NCBI GenBank assembly: GCA_001599595.1
Contig: BCHH01000015.1
Span: forward strand, 835,431 to 899,430
DNA from: Beverwykella pulmonaria
Taxonomy: Eukaryota; Ascomycota; Dothideomycetes; Pleosporales; Melanommataceae
Reading direction: 5' to 3'
Length of the DNA stretch: 64,000 bases
Below are positions 45,537 to 56,271 of this stretch, in pieces (within the stretch, counting starts at the first letter, position 1; each line of letters opens with the position of its first letter). The notes under the pieces were generated by a model, which made no database searches, was not told where the DNA came from, and worked only from the letters and a program-made list of their open reading frames with translations. A program made the translations under genes and the position numbers.

Positions 45537-46754
45537 ATGACCGCCCAACATATCCCCCCACCCAACTCGCGAGAGCTCCTCACGCCCCTCCTCGCATGTC
45601 TCTCAACAGCAGCGGCCTCAAAACAGCCTCCACCCGCCCTGATCCCGCTCCTCTCGCCCATCCTCCGCCAGCGCCTTCAGCTCCTCGCATCCGACAACTG
45701 GCTCCCTCTTCTCTGCTGGGACAAGCAGGTCGCCTCGAAGCTCCCCCAAATCCTCAGCACCATCCAACTCGAGCCGCACCCGGTGTCTGGCGAAATCGAA
45801 GTGGACGACCCCGACCGGATCCTCTATCGGCGATCCGACCCCGAGACTCTGCATTCCCGGCTAGTGCTCGGGGAATTCGGGCTCATACCGACATATCTGT
45901 GGTGCACGGGCGGGGAGAACGGTAATAGATGGGAGCTGGCCGAGCTCAGGGGTGCGGCGGATGCGGACGATGGGACGCAATGGTTCTCGAATATGAATGA
46001 GGCGAACGAGAAGGGTTTTCGGCGGACGGCGAGTGGGACGAATGGCGTGGTGCAGCAGACCACCACCGCGGAGGTTTCACAGCCGGAGCCAGCGCACCAA
46101 GAAGAGGATGACGACGATGCGTATTGGGCTGCGTACGACAATACCCCCGCCCAAACACCGCAACAGAAGCGCTCGCCCGCGCCGCCTAGCACAAACTCGC
46201 GGGTGCAATTCCCCACACAGTCTGAGCTCGAGTACTTTGCGAGATACGCCGCAGAAGTGCAGCCCGCGCTTGACTCCCACGACCCAGACGAGGAGGGCCT
46301 CGCGCCCGGCGAGTCGACGCTGAACGGCAACGCATTGAACATCCAGCGAGCGCCGCAGACCGAGCCCCTAGAGACAACAAATCTAGGACCAAATGGCTAC
46401 GATTCCTCGCTTCCCCCACCCTTCACCGCAGACACCAACGTTATTAAAGAAATCCGCAAAGACTCCCTCAGCGACTCCCCAACGGAACCAGCCGACGTCA
46501 TCGACTCGGATGACCGCTTCGCAGCGCTAAACCACCCCCGCCCTTCCTCTTCCGCATCCTCCAGCTCAGTAGAAAAACTAGAGCGTGAGGCCAAGACGCA
46601 CAGTCAAGCTGAGCTCGCGATCAAACAGCATATCAGCACCGATATGAAGAGCCTTTTCCGTCTCGCGAGGACAGCAGGGATTGACAGAGAGGAGTTCGAG
46701 AGGATTATTATGCGGGAGTTGGAGGTTCTCCCGCTGCTGGAGCACGACCATTAG
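45537..46754 (+). CDS. Fungal protein of unknown function, 405 residues
   Basis: An intact single-exon frame from the ATG at 45537 to TAG at 46752-46754. The first 150 residues look folded: LLTPLLACLSTAA, LIPLLSPILRQRLQLLA, NWLPLLCWDKQVASKLPQIL, and SRLVLGEFGLIPTYLWC. This part resembles a helical domain ending in a short beta region. The middle is acidic and disordered, with the motif EEDDDDAYWAAYDN. The end is helical again: IKQHISTDMKSLFRLARTAG followed by IDREEFERIIMRELEVLP. The two helical ends joined by an acidic linker suggest a scaffold or adaptor, but I do not recognise the family and assign no function. No signal peptide or membrane segment is seen. Confidence 0.85.
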   Translation: MTAQHIPPPNSRELLTPLLACLSTAAASKQPPPALIPLLSPILRQRLQLLASDNWLPLLCWDKQVASKLPQILSTIQLEPHPVSGEIEVDDPDRILYRRSDPETLHSRLVLGEFGLIPTYLWCTGGENGNRWELAELRGAADADDGTQWFSNMNEANEKGFRRTASGTNGVVQQTTTAEVSQPEPAHQEEDDDDAYWAAYDNTPAQTPQQKRSPAPPSTNSRVQFPTQSELEYFARYAAEVQPALDSHDPDEEGLAPGESTLNGNALNIQRAPQTEPLETTNLGPNGYDSSLPPPFTADTNVIKEIRKDSLSDSPTEPADVIDSDDRFAALNHPRPSSSASSSSVEKLEREAKTHSQAELAIKQHISTDMKSLFRLARTAGIDREEFERIIMRELEVLPLLEHDH

Positions 46755-47466
46755 CGGAAATGAGGTATGAAAGGGAAAGTTGATGAAGAGGAGGGGTTGG
46801 ACGAGATGAGATCAAGTTGAATCGCATTACATGCTCATCTCCTTGATATTAGCATTGGCATCTCTAGCAGCGGCTTTAGCATTTCTATCATATTCCATCG
46901 TCATAGCATTTTTACGGCGTTTGGGCATCTGGCCAAATTACATGACATTTTGGTTAGCTTTGGATTTGTTCATATGGTATGAGCGTGCAAAGGAGGGAAG
47001 AATACCCCGAAATTGAATGAATGATTTACCCATGTAGAACGCTCGGTTATTATATACGTGTGTGAGAAAAAAGCTGTGAATTATGTTGTAGACGGGCACG
47101 AGAAGACCGAAACGAATTTCTAGCCGAGGTGAGAGAAGGACTTGACCTCCATTGTCTGAAAGCAACATTCTAACCCCTAAGTAGTTGGGATGCTACGAAT
47201 GAGAGTGAAAGCACGCAGCAGCCACCATCTCGCGGAATTCCTATTAGACTTCAGATCAAAACGACTGAAAATACCATTTTTAGAAGAGTATTCAGGTTTT
47301 TAATAGCCTGATCCGAGATCACTCGACTCTCCGCTCCAGTCTGTAGACATGGACAAGATGCGCCCTTCCATACTCGCAGCCAAAAACTCCATTGTCGTGC
47401 AGATATCGCCTACAGTTGATTTATGTCCAAGTGCCAAATCCCTTCCCATCTATCTGCCCCCCACGT
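46755..47466. other. Intergenic region between convergent genes
   Basis: About 710 bp between the 3' ends of the 405-residue gene and spc2. A 61-codon hydrophobic frame (46831-47016) is not supported by context. Confidence 0.45.
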
Positions 47467-48272
47467 TCACGCCTTCCTACGCCTCCCACTTCCAGCCGCC
47501 GTCTTTTGCCCGCCAGCATTCGCCTTCAACTGCTCCAAGATCTCAATAGCGCTCGTATTAGCATTGACGATGCTCTCGGGGGTCGTGCCACTGCCTCTGC
47601 CGATTTCCTCGACCACATTATTTGGGTCTGCGGCGCCGACAACTGGGACTTCAGATGCAAGCCATTGCTGGAAGGGTTTGGCAACAAAGTAGCCGTCGGC
47701 GGTGAACCACCGGGTGAAGGGCGCGCGGATGTGGATCGTTTGAGAGGGGTTCGAGTTGTAGGGGGCGCGGGTGTAAGTTACGTCGACTTCGTAGACTGGG
47801 ATGTGTTTTTTGGCGGAGGTGCAGATGCGTATCTGTATTCTATGTCAGCATCACATTGCATGTTTATCAACTCGATCATGGATGGTTACTGACCTTGCCC
47901 GTCTTGCCTTCGCCCTCATACACCGCGCCCTTCTCCACAAACCATAGCCAGTACGTGAAAGCCGAGTTCAGAACCAGGTATGCGGCCACGGCGGGGGCAG
48001 TATATGGCTTCGAGGCTTCCCAGCCAAATTTCCAGTCGTAGTAGAATAGTGCACCGGCGATGGCCACAGCAGTGTAGCCAAGCGCTAATCGAATGTCGGT
48101 CTGCGTGTGCACTTGTTTGAATTTGAGGGAGTGGAGGTAATTGGGGAGCGCATCGTCGGTGGTGTTTTTGAGGTCTGCGACGTTATTAGCGTACATCACT
48201 TGGGGTGCATTCGCGGCCAACGAGGTGTATACCAGAGAGCGAGTGCACAGCAATTTTTGTGGTAGCAGACAT
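47467..48272 (-). CDS. spc2: Signal peptidase complex subunit 2
   Basis: Exons 48272..48233, 48174..47894 and 47832..47467 encode 228 residues. Intron 1 (58 nt) has the branch site GCTAATAAC; intron 2 (61 nt) starts GTCAGT. The 13-codon first exon supplies the ATG (MSATTKIAVHSLS). Cytosolic NTTDDALPNYLHSLKFKQVH leads to a first membrane segment LALGYTAVAIAGALFYYDW and a second, AAYLVLNSAFTYWLWFV. The remainder is a cytosolic domain with VYEVDVTYTRAP and FTADGYFVAKPFQQWL, ending in a basic tail. This is the full SPCS2/Spc2 pattern: two membrane spans with both ends in the cytosol. The subunit links signal peptidase to the Sec61 translocon. The gene starts 249 bp from emc3 on the opposite strand. 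Confidence 0.95.
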
Positions 48273-48521
48273 GGCGGACTACAATGAACAGTGGAAACTG
48301 GCTGTGGTGAAAGAATGTGAAGGGATTGGGTTGTGAGCCACGAAGCTCGCGATGGTGGTGCTCGGTGGGAAAGGTGTTCACAAGGAACGCCGCATCCCTG
48401 TCGGTCAGAAATCCGGAGCTTCCAGTGTCGTCTACCTCACGCTTCACCCACGCAACACCAGCCTCTCTCCCCTTTCCCTTCTGCCCCTCTCCGATCAACC
48501 ATCCGGTCTGATCCCACGACA
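48273..48521. promoter_or_regulatory. Bidirectional promoter of spc2 and emc3
   Basis: 249 bp separate two divergently oriented start codons, so both genes must share this region for their promoters and 5' UTRs. Confidence 0.7.
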
Positions 48522-49698
48522 ATGGCGCAACCTATAGTGCAGACGATCCATCGAGATCCCGCCCTGTTGTAGGTAGCTTGCGTCCTCTTCCAATGTGCGC
48601 GCGCTGATAATTCGACAGTTGGTGGATTCTGCTCCCCATCACGGTGGTCATGGTATGCGCTGCTATTCTCGCGCTCAAGAGCCCCAGCTGACGCGTCTCT
48701 CCCAGGTTCTCACAGGCATCCTCCGTCACTACGCCATGATCCTGCTCCAGACCACGCCGAAGAAGCAGACGCTCCCACAGATTCGCCAGCAGCGCTCCCT
48801 CGTGCGCGGCATCAACCTGCGCACCAACGCGAGGGTCCTCCCACCCGCCTCGTTCCAGGCCAGGAAGGCTTTCATGGTCTCGGCGTACCAGGACGGGAAA
48901 TTTTTAGCAGACCCGGAGTCGAGGGGCAAGCCTAGACCAAATCCCATGTCGGATCCTGCGGCCATGGAGGGCATGATGGGCATGATGAAGGGAAATATGG
49001 CAATGATGGTCCCCCAGACGCTGATTATGGGCTGGATCAACGCCTTCTTCTCCGGTTTCGTCATAAGTAAGTACCCAGCATTCGTTACTTTCCGACAAAC
49101 ACGACGCATATTGGCAAAATCACGAACTTGGCCATACCTTACGACTTTATGAACTCTAGTTTATTGTCTGGACATGGGCAATCCTGTGGCAATTAATTGT
49201 AATCTGGCAGGAGTATTGGTGGACTTGCAGAGCTCGTATTCCACTCGGGAGATGCCGAGCAGAAAATCGTTGCTAATCTATTGAACTCCAGTGAAACTGC
49301 CCTTCCCTTTGACGCCACAATTCAAGTCCATGCTCCAGTCTGGCGTCGGAACGCGTGATTTGGACGTGCGGTGGGTGTCGAGTCTATCCTGGTATTTCCT
49401 CACCCTGTTCGGACTCCAGCCTGTCTATAATTTCATCCTGGGAAGCAACAACTGTGAGTCGACTCCTGGCGCAACAATATTCTAAAGCGTCTCGTTTCGG
49501 AAGAGCTGACAATGCCTCTCTCTAGCTGCAACCCAGTCCACGCAGCAGATGGCAGCAAACCCGGGCGCGGGACTGATGGGCCCTGAACAGGATCCTGATA
49601 AGCTGTTTCTGAGCGAAGCAGAGAACTTGGAGGTTCTTGAATACCGGTGGGTTTTAGAAGGCGTCGAGGATCGCCTGCTTGCCAAGTTTGCTTCGTAG
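48522..49698 (+). CDS. emc3: ER membrane protein complex subunit 3
   Basis: Five exons, 48522..48568, 48619..48652, 48706..49066, 49292..49453 and 49526..49698, encode 258 residues; all junction phases agree. Intron 3 is 225 nt and ends GCTAATCTATTGAACTCCAG. The second exon is only 34 nt. Exons 1-3 give TIHRDPALFWWILLPITVVM followed by VLTGILRHYAMILLQTTPKK, a typical EMC3 start with the first membrane helix. Then come QQRSLVRGINLRTNARVLPP, NPMSDPAAMEGMMGMMKGNM and the membrane segments IMGWINAFFSGFVI and WVSSLSWYFLTLFGLQPVYN. EMC3 is the Oxa1/YidC-like insertase subunit of the EMC, which inserts tail-anchored and multipass proteins into the ER membrane. The methionine-rich cytosolic loop is the family substrate-capture element. 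Length matches the family. Confidence 0.96.
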
Positions 49699-51670
49699 AG
49701 GGACTGCAGCTGCGATGGCGTCAACTGCATCAACGATCACAAGCATAGAGGACCGCATCGGGAGACCAGGACATCGAGCGCATTCCTATTTGAGGAAGGG
49801 GAGGGTCCGGGGTGCTGTAATTATCATCCCGCGCTACCCTTTGTGGCGGGGTGCCTGAACCGCAGGGCCGGCCAGAGATAGTCCAATTCTATGACAGCCA
49901 TTTTGGTCCCAGCATGGTGGTTGAGACATGATGTTGAGCGTAAGCTGGAGCGCGACGATCTGCACGGTGGAAGCAGGCGCGCCAGAACAGGGTGTCAGGT
50001 GCCCATTAACTTTGAGGCACATCCGCCACGACAGGGCAAGACGATTTTTCTCGCCCATAGAATTCGCAGCAGAGCCGCCGCCGGGTGAACAACTTAGCTC
50101 CTTCTGGTAGACAGCATGGAAGCTCTCAGAGCACAGCTAGCCGCCAAATGCAGGGGGAAGAGGACGCTCAAGGTGTTGCCGTCTCGGCATGGCTGAGGGA
50201 TGGCAGCTCCCGCGCGTCCTCCACCTTCACCATCGACTTCCCCGCCATTCTGGCCATCCAATCTTCACCATCAACCCGCATCGCCCCCAAAAGTGCGCGT
50301 GCAGTGCGCCCTGACGCCCCCCCAGGACAGCAACGGGCCATCCATGGCGTGAGAGGGGAGTTGTGAGGCGGCAGTGGACTTGGGAAGCCAACGAGCCGCC
50401 GGAGAAAGCCTGCGCAGGCGTTCTTAACTTTCAACTTGATTTTCTTGCTGCTGGGCAAGATATCCCACGCCCTCTTAGTACCGCAAGGGTCGACTTTTAG
50501 GGCAGGCAAACGATGCGCTGCACTGCCCTGTCTTCGACTTCGGTGCCTAATTTGTGTGATACTCGAGGTCGAAGTTTGCGCCCCATCGCATCGCTCCAAT
50601 CGAGCCCGTCCACCACCACCACCCGCTCAACCCCTCAATGCGCTCCTTCTCGGTTGCTCTGCTCAATCAGCATTGCTTTTCAGCTCGGGTCAGGTCCGAG
50701 ACGGCGCAGGTGCGGGAGCACACAAACACTTGTGCACATCGTCTCTTGTCTCCTTTCTTATGCGCCGTCCTGGTGGAATGTTCCGCATGGTAGGGGTGGC
50801 ATGTTTCTCGCCTTGCCATCTCCACCGTTCGTTCAATCGTCTCTTCGCTTCTTCGGCCCCCAACGGCAAAACCTGGGGGACTTTCGTTAGCATTCACCCC
50901 AGCCGCTTTGTCCCCAGCGCTCCCGACGCTACTCAGTCCTCGGGACTCAGTCAAACCATGAGGGACCATTTGGTGGATCAAGAACTGGCAGTGATCTTCG
51001 GCATCCATCGCTTCACGTTTCTTTTTCCCTGAGGCGTACTTTCACACCTTTCCTCTTACGATCATGCACGCCCCGAGCTCGACGCCCACGGTGGCTGGCC
51101 AGCTGTCTTTCCCAAGGAGCAAGCTCAACCGGTGAATGCACATGCAGGGTCAATCCTGGATCTGCCTGTCGGCCCTTGTCACTCTTGTAATTGGGTGCCG
51201 TCGATGGCCGTGAATGAGGCTCTGCGTTGCTATTCATCCATAAATGGTGCGTACTTCAGGGCTCGCACCGTGGTATACCATACCAAAACACTCGGCGGTG
51301 CACAACCACATTCCGCTACCGTTTGTCTACCTTCAAGAGTTCGAAGCCTACTACCAATGCTTCGCCCCTTTGTTCTTCCATTTCCATCCCACCAATTCAA
51401 GGTCACCCTCCTACTGATCACTAGTTTCTGCTGCGACAGGATCTATATCAGTTGTCTAGTCGCCCAACATCAAAGTTACAATTAGTACTGCAAAATCAGT
51501 ATGCTTTACTATTCATTCTACTATTCTTTTTTAACTCAAGTTTCAGAGCCTACACATAAAATCCTTCTATCGACCAGCGGCTCGGCACTACCGACGCTCT
51601 TATCTGATTACCTATTGTTCTTGGCTACATTCACCTTACACCACTCACGCCACAACTCGTTTCGAGCAAC
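49699..51670. other. Intergenic region upstream of the 539-residue C2H2 gene
   Basis: About 2 kb. Many short overlapping frames in both strands between 50085 and 51485 have no consistent codon signature. Presumably it holds the promoter and 5' UTR of the downstream gene. Nothing else is recognised. Confidence 0.45.
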
Positions 51671-53290
51671 ATGACTTTCTCTCAGTATCACGATCTCCCT
51701 CAGATACCCTATGCAGAGGAACCGACATTCGCAGAGCATTTCAGAAACATGAACTTCTACCGAGATATCGGAGCTCGGCCAAGCAACGTTCCTGCAGGAA
51801 ACGTGGAATACAACGACTATGGTGACAACGGAATGCTCAGTATGCAACGAATGGAACGCTTCATGTACGACACATCTCCCATAACAAACGGTCTGCTGCA
51901 AGCGAAACTGGATCGTGGCATACCTCTTCAGACTCAAAATATCTGGCAATACGAGCAAGCATATCATCCAGCAGACTTTTATACCTACTCTCCTCGGAAC
52001 GGGTCTCCAGATAGGACTTCTGTGTCTGGCAACTCAAGTCACGCCCCCCATAACGAGCTTCGGTCGCCACAACCATTCAGCTCTGGTCCATATGGGAGTC
52101 CATGCGACTTTTCTCAATCTACACTGCCTTATTCACCTATGGAACGCTTCGATGAACGCCCCTCTAGACTTCCATTGTCGGATGGCATTATCAGTCTTCG
52201 CGAAATCGAGTACCAACACCCCGAAGCCGAAACCATCACTGAAGAGCACGAACATGACCAGGAACATGAACATGAACACGAGCATGAGCACGAGCATGAA
52301 CATGAACACGAGCAAATCGACTCGAAGCCCGAGTTTGAGTACAATCCAGAGACAGTCTACACTAAGACGGAATCCGCTCCAGAGACCTACCAACCCTTTC
52401 CAGATTCTGGCATTGGATCTGGCATTGGTAACTCCATTCGTGACGCCGAATCGGTGCAGCCCATGACGGTGAGCGACGAGGAAGCCTCCGACTCGGACTA
52501 CAAACCCCTGAAAACCAAGCGAAGACGGTCGTCCGCAACAAGCAATACCTCTCGCCAACCCCGTCGTCGCAACCGCAAGTCTTCCACCGCCTCCACACTC
52601 TCCACCTCCCCTCGCATCACTAAGAGAACGCGCAACTCCCCCACAACCACTAAGTCTACCCACAACACCTGCACCACCGACACCGACGCGCGCCCCTTCC
52701 CCTGTCCCCTTGCTGCCTACGGCTGTCAATCCAACTTCGTCTCCAAAAACGAGTGGAAGCGACACGTCGGCACCCAACACATCAAGCTCGGCTTCTGGCG
52801 CTGCGATCTCTGCACCACGACTGTAGACCCACACGACGACACCACAGTCTACCACAACGATTTCAATCGCAAAGACCTCTTCACTCAGCACCTACGCCGC
52901 ATGCACGCCGCGCCCACGCACCCATCTCGCGTTCAGCGCAGTACCGCGTACGTTGTCACCGAGGATAACATTGCAGAGCACCAGCAGCGCTGTTATCAAA
53001 CACTAAGGAGCACACCACCGCAATCGGGGTGCTTGTTCTGCGAGCGCGTGTTTCAGGGGCCAGTTAGTTGGGAGGAGAGAATGGAACATGTAGGGAGGCA
53101 TCTGGAGAAAGAGAGGAAGGGGAATGGGGTTAGCCTTGACAGCAAGACCTGGAATAGAGATGTGGCACTTGAGAGGTGGTTGTTGGTTGAAGGGTTGGTC
53201 TTGCTCGAGAGGGGGGAGTGGAGGATTGGGGATGGAAAGCCGAGGAGGCAGACACAAGAAGGTCGACATGAAGAGGAGGCCGACGAGTGA
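51671..53290 (+). CDS. C2H2 zinc-finger protein with a Glu-His repeat
   Basis: A single exon of 539 residues from the ATG at 51671. Residues 1-185 are disordered with Tyr, Pro and Ser. At 188-216 lies an almost perfect run of alternating Glu-His dipeptides encoded by GARCAY units. A basic stretch, KTKRRRSS to RQPRRRNRKSS (about 275-305), may be a nuclear localisation signal. The zinc-finger part begins at about 340: FPCPLAAYGCQSNFVSKNEW with H..H, FWRCDLC followed by DFNRKDLFTQHLRRMH, and at about 455 GCLFCERVFQGPVSWEERME with HVGRH. This is the same general finger layout as in the other two C2H2 proteins of the window. The C-terminus is charged. Probably a transcriptional regulator; targets unknown. 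The His-rich run could bind metal, but this is conjecture. Confidence 0.87.
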   Translation: MTFSQYHDLPQIPYAEEPTFAEHFRNMNFYRDIGARPSNVPAGNVEYNDYGDNGMLSMQRMERFMYDTSPITNGLLQAKLDRGIPLQTQNIWQYEQAYHPADFYTYSPRNGSPDRTSVSGNSSHAPHNELRSPQPFSSGPYGSPCDFSQSTLPYSPMERFDERPSRLPLSDGIISLREIEYQHPEAETITEEHEHDQEHEHEHEHEHEHEHEHEQIDSKPEFEYNPETVYTKTESAPETYQPFPDSGIGSGIGNSIRDAESVQPMTVSDEEASDSDYKPLKTKRRRSSATSNTSRQPRRRNRKSSTASTLSTSPRITKRTRNSPTTTKSTHNTCTTDTDARPFPCPLAAYGCQSNFVSKNEWKRHVGTQHIKLGFWRCDLCTTTVDPHDDTTVYHNDFNRKDLFTQHLRRMHAAPTHPSRVQRSTAYVVTEDNIAEHQQRCYQTLRSTPPQSGCLFCERVFQGPVSWEERMEHVGRHLEKERKGNGVSLDSKTWNRDVALERWLLVEGLVLLERGEWRIGDGKPRRQTQEGRHEEEADE

Positions 53291-56271
53291 ACTGCTCTGC
53301 TAGGTTGGATATAAGGAATGCTGTACATTGACGGCTAAAATAAGGCTCTTGATCGGACTGGTATGGCATCGGTATTGGTATTAGTATTGGTATATGGATA
53401 TGGTCAGCTGCGGCTAGGGCATGCAAAAGGTCTAGGTCCCTTCACGAATCTCCTTCTGGGCTACACTTTGATACCCTTTGGCGTTTGGAGCACATCATTC
53501 GCTTCATTTTCATTCTCACCTCGGGCTTGTCTCTATACATTTGTTTCTGCATCTATTTTGTATATCTCTTTTTGGTCATCATTGCTGCACCAAAGCCCAA
53601 AAACATAGTATGCATTTTCTTCGTTTGAGAAGCGTTTTGGGAATACCTTATAGATGCATGCCTGGGATATGATACTGTAGGCAGGATAGAACGCAAAATA
53701 CTATGCCACTTTGCTTCGATTCAATTTCCACTATTATTGCGCACTGTATTCTGCTCTAGCGTTTGTCTCATTCACGACCTCACGTAGAACGCAAAAATGC
53801 CCACACACCCGAAGCACCAAAATTGTAGAGAATACTAAAAAGTTACTCTCTTTAAAACAAAAGTTTAAACTACGAAAGTGAGACATAATATAAAGCAGAG
53901 CCTGCTCTATGGACTCTTTTAGTTTTAGGCAAAACTGTATTCTGTCAATGCTATGAGCGTTTTTGATGTGCGGGCTTTTTTGCGTTCTGCGTGGGCCTGC
54001 ATCTTGTCTTTTCGAGAGCAGTTGCATGTGCCCAACAAACCTGCCTTGATGGTGAAGCACAGCCCCATCTTGAAAGTTACCTCGACATTGTGCAGTCTTC
54101 GAGGGTATCTCAGCCCCCGCCAAATTTGAACAGCTGGCGAACACACTACCCTGTAAGCAACCTTAACATCTCTCTGCAGCACGAACGATGGGGCCAGGAG
54201 CACGGGAGGAGGGTGGGATACCGCATCTATATCAAGATAAAGACGTATATGCTACCGCCTTTCGATTTTCTGCGTGCATCGGTGCAGCGGATAGCCGATG
54301 CTGCATACATACTGCATTTTAAGTCAGGGTTGAAGAGTGCACAGCCACCAGTCGGTGAATCGAAGACGTGTGAGTAACGGTTAGGTAAACCGCGCCATGA
54401 TTGCCGAAACATGGTTTCTATCGCGCACATGCTTGAGAGGTTCAGTGGAGTGGATCAGACATGGTATGAAGTTTATCCATGGCGTGGGGAATGTGCCGTT
54501 CGGACTTCGAGAAGGATTTCGAGTGCTGGGGTACAGGAAATTGTGTGGAGCGAAGATGCGGTGGCTACTACATTCAGTTAGCTCTGATCGGTGATCGTTC
54601 ATTTTTCGACTCCCAATTGTTCCCTTTGGTACAGTAGAATAGTAGAATAGATAATAGATCGAGCGCCCGGGTCCCCAATTATTCAGTATGTATCCATCCC
54701 ACTCCCTCGCGTTCCGAAACCATCGTTAAGTGTCTATCTCGTTGACTGCGGCCCCTGCGTCATGTACTGTTCGCTCGAGTTGTGCGACACTGCATCTGCA
54801 TGATTTCAGATGTTTCCCACGTCGTCATTCATGCTATCCGCCGACGCCCAACTATGACATTAAACATTCTAAATGCCCATCTATCTTCACCGATCGCGAG
54901 CGGTCCTTGATGCGTTAGCCTGCGTTTCTGATGCCTGCAGAGGCCACCTGTAGGAAAGAAGGCAATGAGGCTGAGACATGCATGCATGCATACACGAGCC
55001 GATGCTTCTAAGGACGAGAAGGACTAATTCCTGGGTTATCATTCGTTTTGCGATTGCGCCTCACTATGGGAGATGATCGCTGTAGGGTGGTGCTACGGGG
55101 AGCTTGTTGGAGGGAACGAACGAGAGTAAGATGGTTTTCGGTTGTCCTGGCTGCATCGGAGGTAGGGTAGTTGAAGCATCTTGGTGAGACCCCACCTCAA
55201 GCGAAGGATTGCGAGTTGGGTATCTGTAGGCATAACCGGAGCATTATTGCAACTACTATGCGGGATGTATACCCACAATGTAACCCGTGAAGCACAGTCT
55301 CAGAAGAAGGCATTTGCTTTCTGTAGTACCGTACGAGGCAGTTTCTTGCCGACGTGTCTTTGAGACAAGTCTCTGCATTCTTATTTGTCGCCCCGAGTTC
55401 TCTTGAGCATGCAAGCTTGGGCGTTGAGTAGGTGCCTGATTTCGGCCTTATACGAAATGCGAGGTAGACGTTTCTCTCTCTCTCTCACTCACTCACACAC
55501 ACACACACTCTCTCTCTCTCTGTCTCTCTCTCGATTATTGATTAGAGAAGTGACGCCCGAGTTCTGGCTTCGTGCATCTGTACTTTGGGTAGTGTTTTGA
55601 CTTTTAGTAGCGCTTGTGGCTTTCTTCGGTGGCTGTTACTCGTTAGTGTGATGCATGTCTCCTTTAACGCTTCCTTTCTCCTTGCCCCGTACAGTAATCG
55701 GGATGCTTACCAAATATGGTACTAGATAATTCTAAACGTGCCCCAGAACAAAGAAAGCATGCTGTGCTGTCTTATCCGCATCGGAGCCCGTTTGACTCGG
55801 TAGTTGATTCCGTGGGAGGACGTTACACGGCAGCTGTCTTCTCTCCGACCCTGCATTCTCTAATGGGGGTCTACATGAAATGACGTTGTTACGTTATGCT
55901 CTTTAACGGTGAAAATGGTATTTGCTATGTGTGTCGTAGTCCGTATGTACTAGGTTGCTGGTTGATCGTTTACGCTCTCTCTTCCAAGGTTTGTCTACTT
56001 GCCTATGCGCCCAAGACATGAGCGGTAAGAAGATGAAAGACGATGGGCTTCTCATCGTTGATGGCGATGAGGGACGCTTCGATGGAGAGTGACGTCTTGG
56101 CATCAAGTTTCGTTTGTGAATGTTCACACACGTGCGCAGCCTACCCTGGAAATCTTGGCGCGTCGGCAAAAGGAAACACCGATCTTGACACCTGTTGGAA
56201 GCTCCAAGGTGCGACTTGTTACGCGGCCAGGGAAGCACCACTTTCTTTTATCCCACACAACATACAACACC
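53291..56271. other. Gene-free region between the 539-residue C2H2 gene and stt3
   Basis: About 3 kb of unremarkable sequence. Frames of 60-136 codons lack motifs. A compound microsatellite is listed separately. No tRNA or transposon ends were seen. Confidence 0.45.
55471..55532 (+). repeat. Compound (TC)n/(CA)n microsatellite
   Basis: About 60 bp of TC repeats, then ACTC and CA repeats, then TC repeats again with a single TG interruption. Confidence 0.95.
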
